Both the position numbers and the translations under genes were made by a program. From assembly GCA_003525045.1 (NCBI GenBank), contig DQGF01000599.1:1-16666 (forward strand): 16,666 bases of DNA, given 5' to 3'. Shown here piece after piece: positions 12,865-16,666 of the stretch; the first letter of the stretch is position 1; every line of letters starts with the position of its first letter. The notes below the pieces were generated by a model that saw only the letters and a list, made by a program, of their open reading frames with translations, did no database searches and was not told the DNA's origin. This stretch comes from Pseudomonas sp. (GTDB taxonomy: Bacteria; Pseudomonadota; Gammaproteobacteria; Pseudomonadales; Pseudomonadaceae).

Positions 12865-14265
12865 CTACATCTGCGTCGCCATCCCCTCCACATTCATCGC
12901 CGCCTGGCGCAATGCCTCGGAGCGCGTCGGGTGAGGATGGCAGGTCAGGGCGATGTCTTCGGCCGAGGCGCTGAACTCCATCGCCACGCAATATTCGCCT
13001 ATCATTTCACTGACGCTCGGGCCCACCAGATGCACGCCGAGGATTTCGTCAGTGCGCTCATCGGCCAGCACTTTGGCAAAGCCTTCAGTTTCGTGGTTTA
13101 TCTTCGCGCGGCTGTTGGCCGTGAAGGGGAATTTGCCAACCTTGTAAGATCGACCTTCGGCCTTGAGTTGCTCCTCGGTCTTGCCGACGCTCGCCAGCTC
13201 CGGTCTGGTGTAGATCACGTTGGGGATCAGGTTGTAATTGACTTCACCGGCCTTGCCCACGATCTGTTCGATGCAAGCCATGGCTTCATCTTCGGCCTTG
13301 TGCGCAAGCATCGGCCCTGAGGTCACATCGCCGATCACCCAGATTCCGGCGGCTTCGGTGCGGTGATTGTTGTTGGCGAGCATGCCGCGTTTGTCCGTCG
13401 CGAGGCCGAGGTTCTCCAGCCCCAGACCTTGGGTGAAAGGCCGGCGCCCGATGGCCACCAACACGTAATCGGCTTCGAGCAATTCGGCGGTCCCGCCCGC
13501 GGCGGGCTCGACACTGAGCTGAACACCGGTTGCCGATGGAGTGGCGCGGGTCACTTTTGAACTCAACTTGAAGCTGATGCCTTGTTTGCTCAACGAGCGT
13601 TGCAGGGTTTTGCCTGCCTCACCGTCTACTCCGGGGCAGATCCGGTCGAGAAATTCGACCACTGTCACCTCGGCTCCCAATCGCCGCCACACCGACCCCA
13701 GTTCAAGGCCGATAACCCCGGCGCCAATCACCACCAGGTGCTTGGGCACTTCGGCCAGCGACAGCGCGCCTGTGGAATTGAGGATGCGCTGGTTATCGAT
13801 CTCGACGCCGGGCAGGGGAGTGGGCTCGGAACCCGTGGCAATGATGATGTCCTTGGCCCTCAGTTCGGTCTTGCCGCCCTGGCTGTCGGTCACCGTGACT
13901 TTGCCCGGTCCGTCGATATGGCCCCAACCCTTGATCCAGTCGACCTTGTTCTTGCGAAACAGAAATTCGATGCCCTTGGTCAGCCCGGTCACGCTTTCGT
14001 CCTTCTGCTTCATCATTTGAGCGAGGTTGAGGGTCGGTTTGACTTCGATTCCCAGGTTGGCGAATTCCGATCCCATGGCTGCGTCATAGAGTTCGGAGGC
14101 GTGCAGCAATGCCTTGGACGGCATACAACCCACATTCAGGCAAGTGCCGCCGAGGGTGCCGCGTCCTTCCACGCAAGCCGCCTTGAGGCCCAACTGGCCG
14201 GCACGGATCGCTGCGTTATAACCACCCGGGCCTCCGCCCAGAATCACGACGTCATAGGTGCTCAT
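12865..14265 (-). CDS. lpd: Dihydrolipoyl dehydrogenase (E3)
   Basis: 466 aa FAD- and NAD-dependent enzyme that reoxidises the dihydrolipoyl group of 2-oxoacid dehydrogenase complexes or the glycine cleavage system. The start is MSTYDVVILGGGPGGYNAAI with the FAD dinucleotide fold; GGAG lies 9 bases upstream on the minus strand. The redox disulfide is Cys42/Cys47 in GGTCLNVGCMPSK. The NAD fold is VVIGAGVIGLELGSVWRRLGAEVTVVE; the second FAD contact is VIGDVTSGPMLAHKAEDE; the C-terminal HPHPTRSEAL supplies the active-site base at about His445. The gene stands alone, not beside a dehydrogenase complex, and resembles the orphan Lpd-3 type of Pseudomonas. The longer open frame reaching 14835 runs through the promoter region and a neighbouring gene and is not real. 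Confidence 0.96.
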   Translation of the reverse strand: MSTYDVVILGGGPGGYNAAIRAGQLGLKAACVEGRGTLGGTCLNVGCMPSKALLHASELYDAAMGSEFANLGIEVKPTLNLAQMMKQKDESVTGLTKGIEFLFRKNKVDWIKGWGHIDGPGKVTVTDSQGGKTELRAKDIIIATGSEPTPLPGVEIDNQRILNSTGALSLAEVPKHLVVIGAGVIGLELGSVWRRLGAEVTVVEFLDRICPGVDGEAGKTLQRSLSKQGISFKLSSKVTRATPSATGVQLSVEPAAGGTAELLEADYVLVAIGRRPFTQGLGLENLGLATDKRGMLANNNHRTEAAGIWVIGDVTSGPMLAHKAEDEAMACIEQIVGKAGEVNYNLIPNVIYTRPELASVGKTEEQLKAEGRSYKVGKFPFTANSRAKINHETEGFAKVLADERTDEILGVHLVGPSVSEMIGEYCVAMEFSASAEDIALTCHPHPTRSEALRQAAMNVEGMATQM

Positions 14266-14404
14266 GCTGGTACTCCGGGTTGAACGGGGATCGGGAGGGT
14301 AAAAGTAGTTCCTGGATAAAATTATGGACGTAATATGTGTGTTTCGAAGCATTTTGGTCAAGGCTTTAGCCAAGCGACAGGTCAAGCGTTGCAAGATATG
14401 TCGA

Positions 14405-14410
14405 TACAAT
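14405..14410 (+). promoter_or_regulatory. Possible -10 element for the SPFH operon
   Basis: TACAAT in an AT-rich gap (14266-14451) between divergent genes. No convincing -35 is found at the right distance. It lies 17 bases upstream of the dyad described next. Confidence 0.3.
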
Positions 14411-14427
14411 ACAAAAATTTCACCCAT

Positions 14428-14446
14428 TTCGTTATATGGTAACGAA
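14428..14446. promoter_or_regulatory. Perfect dyad TTCGTTATATGGTAACGAA upstream of the SPFH operon (Zur-like)
   Basis: 7-base perfect arms (14428-14434 / 14440-14446) around TATGG. The inner 13 bases GTTATATGGTAAC match the Zur-type consensus GTTATANTATAAC (from memory) at 11 of 13 positions counting N as a match. It lies just before the first gene of an operon whose second product is extremely histidine-rich, which makes zinc control plausible. The dyad is seen; the regulator is inference. Confidence 0.5.
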
Positions 14447-14451
14447 TCAAC

Positions 14452-16431
14452 GTGAGCAAAGCTGTACACCGGGGTGGTATGCAGGTCGATCTGGATGGTG
14501 ATGGAACTGAGGTAGGCGGGTTGCCGCGTTTTCAGCAGGCAGTTTTTCAAGGCCGGCGCTTGCGGCAATTCGCAATCGGCCTGGGAGTGCTGGCGGCGAC
14601 AGGCCTGGTACTGGCATTTTTTGTCGGGCTGTTTGCTCCGCAGTCTCTTTGGTCGGTAGTGCTGACCAATCAAAGCGCCGGTTTGCTGGTGCTGCTTGGC
14701 GGTCTTCAGTCGGCCTGGTGGGTGACGCAGTGGCGTGCCCAAGCGATAAATCCGTCTGTGCCGGCGGTCGTTATTGAAGAAGCGATTAGCCCGGACGGCT
14801 GGTACGAACGGCTGCTGGATCGTATCCGTCTGCAATGGCTGAGGATGCTGATGCAGATTGGCGCGCCGACGTTGTGGCTTGGCGGGTGGGCGCTGTTGAC
14901 TCTGTTCAGCATTGAACAGGCCTGGAACCTTACATTGCCGCCTGCCGCTATCGGCTTCTCGGCCAGTGCTGCACTGTCATTATTGCTGGCCTTCGGTTTG
15001 CTGGTGCTGGAACGTCAACTGACCCAGGAAAACGTAGCACAGTGGCCCGAAGCAGGGCCGTTGGCGCAACTGACGCGTGTAGCAATCATCTGTCTGGTGC
15101 TGAGCGCCCTGTGCCTGTTGTTCGCCAGCGAGACCTCGGTGTGGCCGGTGCGGCTGGCCGTCCTGATCGGCCTGCTGCCGGGGCTTGTCGCGGTCGAAAT
15201 GTTGTTGCGCGCCGTATTGTCATTGTTCAGCCCCAGGCAGGAACGACTTGAACCGGCGATGCTGGCGCGAAGCTTCATTGCCGACATGTTGCGCTGGCCA
15301 CCGCAGCCATTGCTGGCGCTACAACACGAACTGCACAACCGTTTCGGCATAGATCTGCGGCAAATCTGGGCTTTCACCTACATGCGCCGGGCCTTTCTGC
15401 CGGTGCTGGCGGTGGTCTCGATTGCGGGTTGGTCGCTCACCGGCATTCACGAAATCCCCATGCAAGGGCGAGGCATCTACGAGCGCTTCGGCAAACCGGT
15501 AGAGGTCTTTGGTCCTGGTTTGCACGCGGGTTTACCCTGGCCGCTGGGGCGAGTGCTGAGCGTCGAAAACGGCGTGGTTCACGAGTTGGCCACCAGTGTT
15601 GGCGAAGCGGCGGCACCGATCATGGCCGAACCCGCCGAAGGTCCTGCGCCGGCGATTGCCAATCGCTTGTGGGACGCGAGCCACGTGAATGACAAATCCC
15701 AGGTTATCGCCAGCAGTCGAGCCGACAAGCAGAGCTTCCAGATCGTCAACATGGATGTGCGTTTCGTCTACCGTATTGGCCTCAGTGATCAGGCTGCATT
15801 GGCTGCGACCTACAACAGTGCCGATGTCCCGACACTGATCCGCAGCACCGCCAGCCGGATTCTGGTTCACAACTTCGCATCACGAACCCTCGACGGTTTG
15901 CTCGGCGAGGACCGGGTAGGGCTTGCCGAAGAAATTGGCCGGGCGGTTCAGGCTGATCTGCGGAAACTCGACAGCGGCGTAGAAATTCTCGCCACGGTGG
16001 TCGAGGCGATTCATCCGCCGGCGGGGGCTGCCAACGCCTATCACGGGGTGCAGGCTGCGCAGATTGGCGCCCAGGCATTGATCTCGCGTGAACGCGGTGC
16101 GGCAGCGGAGGCCACCAATCAGGCGCAGTTGCAGGCCAGCATCGCTCGCGACCAAGCGACGGCCAGCGCTCGTGAAATAAATTCCACCGCCCAAGTGGCG
16201 GATCTGAAATTCAGCGCGGAGCAAAAGGCTTACGCCAGCGCTGGCCAGGCCTTTGTGCTGGAACAGTACTTCAGCCAACTTTCCCAGGGCCTGACTAACG
16301 CCAAACTACTGGTGCTCGATCATCGTCTGGGCGGCAGCAGCAATGCGCCGACCATCGACCTGCGTACCTTCACCCTGCCGGCTGACCCTGCGCCGTCGAG
16401 TAAAACCGCTCAACCAGGAGCTGCCCATTGA
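14452..16431 (+). CDS. HflK-like SPFH/Band-7 protein with a polytopic N-terminal membrane domain
   Basis: 659 aa from GTG 14452, the first possible codon after an in-frame stop. ATG 14479 (650 aa) has a better purine-rich stretch (GGGGTGG, 14471-14477) and leaves a leader after the dyad, so it may be the real start. Hydrophobic segments lie at about 38-62, 68-90, 131-155, 165-186, 208-225, 231-258 and 313-332. The SPFH domain follows (about 333-540): MQGRGIYERFGKPVEVFGPGLHAGLPWPLG, then DVRFVYRIG and EILATVVEAIHPPAGAANAY. An alanine- and glutamine-rich coiled coil spans about 550-610. E. coli HflK is 419 aa with one membrane helix, so the N-terminal half is an addition. It overlaps the next SPFH gene and is probably its partner in a ring complex that restrains a membrane protease such as FtsH. 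Confidence 0.85.
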   Translation: MSKAVHRGGMQVDLDGDGTEVGGLPRFQQAVFQGRRLRQFAIGLGVLAATGLVLAFFVGLFAPQSLWSVVLTNQSAGLLVLLGGLQSAWWVTQWRAQAINPSVPAVVIEEAISPDGWYERLLDRIRLQWLRMLMQIGAPTLWLGGWALLTLFSIEQAWNLTLPPAAIGFSASAALSLLLAFGLLVLERQLTQENVAQWPEAGPLAQLTRVAIICLVLSALCLLFASETSVWPVRLAVLIGLLPGLVAVEMLLRAVLSLFSPRQERLEPAMLARSFIADMLRWPPQPLLALQHELHNRFGIDLRQIWAFTYMRRAFLPVLAVVSIAGWSLTGIHEIPMQGRGIYERFGKPVEVFGPGLHAGLPWPLGRVLSVENGVVHELATSVGEAAAPIMAEPAEGPAPAIANRLWDASHVNDKSQVIASSRADKQSFQIVNMDVRFVYRIGLSDQAALAATYNSADVPTLIRSTASRILVHNFASRTLDGLLGEDRVGLAEEIGRAVQADLRKLDSGVEILATVVEAIHPPAGAANAYHGVQAAQIGAQALISRERGAAAEATNQAQLQASIARDQATASAREINSTAQVADLKFSAEQKAYASAGQAFVLEQYFSQLSQGLTNAKLLVLDHRLGGSSNAPTIDLRTFTLPADPAPSSKTAQPGAAH

Positions 16432-16666
16432 GCCAGTCGCAAACTCACGATCACGATGACCATAGCGGCCATGATCACGGCCATGGCGGGCATCACCACG
16501 GACATCACCATCACCACCACGGTGACCCGCAAGAAGCTGGCCCGTTCCCGTGGCGACGCATGGGTTGGGCGGTGCTGCTGGTAGCTTTCGCCATCGCGGC
16601 AGCGAGCCTGGTGCAAGTGCGCTCGGGGGAAGCTACGGTGATCACGCGCTTTGGTAATCCTGCGCG
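16428..16666 (+). CDS. Second SPFH (HflC/HflK-like) protein with histidine-rich N-terminus, cut by the window edge
   Basis: 79 codons are visible. The start is TTG 16428, overlapping the TGA of the previous gene (TTGA) with AGGAG at 16416-16420, 7 bases before; no ATG lies near. Residues 7-31 contain 15 histidines mixed with Asp and Gly, including six His in a row at 26-31. Residues about 45-64 (MGWAVLLVAFAIAAASLVQV) are one membrane helix, then RSGEATVITRFGNPA, the start of an SPFH domain as in HflC/HflK. The histidine tract would face the cytoplasm if the SPFH domain lies outside, as in HflK/HflC, and could bind Zn, Ni or Cu. Tight overlap means coupled translation with the HflK-like gene. 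Confidence 0.85.
   Translation, partial: MSQSQTHDHDDHSGHDHGHGGHHHGHHHHHHGDPQEAGPFPWRRMGWAVLLVAFAIAAASLVQVRSGEATVITRFGNPA
16491..16520 (+). repeat. CAY-codon low-complexity tract coding polyhistidine
   Basis: A run of CAT/CAC codons broken once by GGA encodes nine histidines in ten residues. Such tracts can change length by replication slippage, so the number of histidines may vary between strains. Confidence 0.7.

Noticed and set aside
14266..14835. 190-residue N-terminal extension of the lpd frame
   Set aside because: It crosses the intergenic promoter region and the opposite strand of the HflK-like gene; the family start with good GGAG is at 14265.
16410..16616. Open frame of 68 aa on the minus strand, methionine- and valine-rich
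   Set aside because: It is the antisense of the histidine-codon tract (CAT reversed gives ATG), so the composition is an artefact.

Overview
The window looks like a stretch of a Pseudomonas chromosome, most likely from the P. fluorescens group. The reasons are the close fit of GlmU, GlmR, GlmS and Lpd to Pseudomonas proteins, the glmU-glmR-glmS gene order, the moderately high GC content, and intergenic inverted repeats of the REP type common in that group. In P. aeruginosa (from memory of its locus numbering) the glmU-glmS block lies roughly 20 kb from oriC. An origin-proximal position here is therefore likely but is not shown by the window.

Layout. Bases 40-4238 carry UDP-N-acetylglucosamine synthesis: glmU (acetyltransferase/uridylyltransferase), a DeoR-type regulator (glmR) with its own promoter and TTTCGAA-type operators, and glmS (glucosamine-6-phosphate synthase), one base after glmR. 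The 3' end of glmS is an apparently empty attTn7. Bases 4358-8200 hold a LysR regulator, a glutathione S-transferase and a three-domain flavin/iron-sulfur oxidoreductase, closed by a strong intrinsic terminator; a perfect T-N11-A dyad lies between the regulator and the GST. Bases 8224-11542 are an overlapping pair of envelope genes: a DUF3142-type lipoprotein and a large helical-repeat protein with a signal peptide and a C-terminal membrane anchor. Bases 11543-12791 are a divergent LysE-type exporter and Lrp/AsnC regulator. Bases 12865-14265 (minus strand) encode dihydrolipoyl dehydrogenase. From 14452 to the right edge runs a two-gene SPFH/Band-7 operon: an HflK-like protein with several extra membrane segments, then the start of a partner with an extremely histidine-rich N-terminus. 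A Zur-like dyad sits just upstream.

The most interesting signals are: (1) nine perfect DnaA boxes (TTATCCACA), all in the first 8.8 kb, with identical GTTATCCACAG placed right after the stop codons of both glmU and glmS; (2) the histidine-rich, multi-membrane-segment SPFH pair under a possible zinc-type operator, a candidate metal-responsive membrane complex; (3) the uncharacterised lipoprotein/repeat-protein pair; (4) the GST-oxidoreductase unit with a textbook LysR box. All the main genes appear intact, and no mobile-element gene, CRISPR array, tRNA or rRNA was seen.
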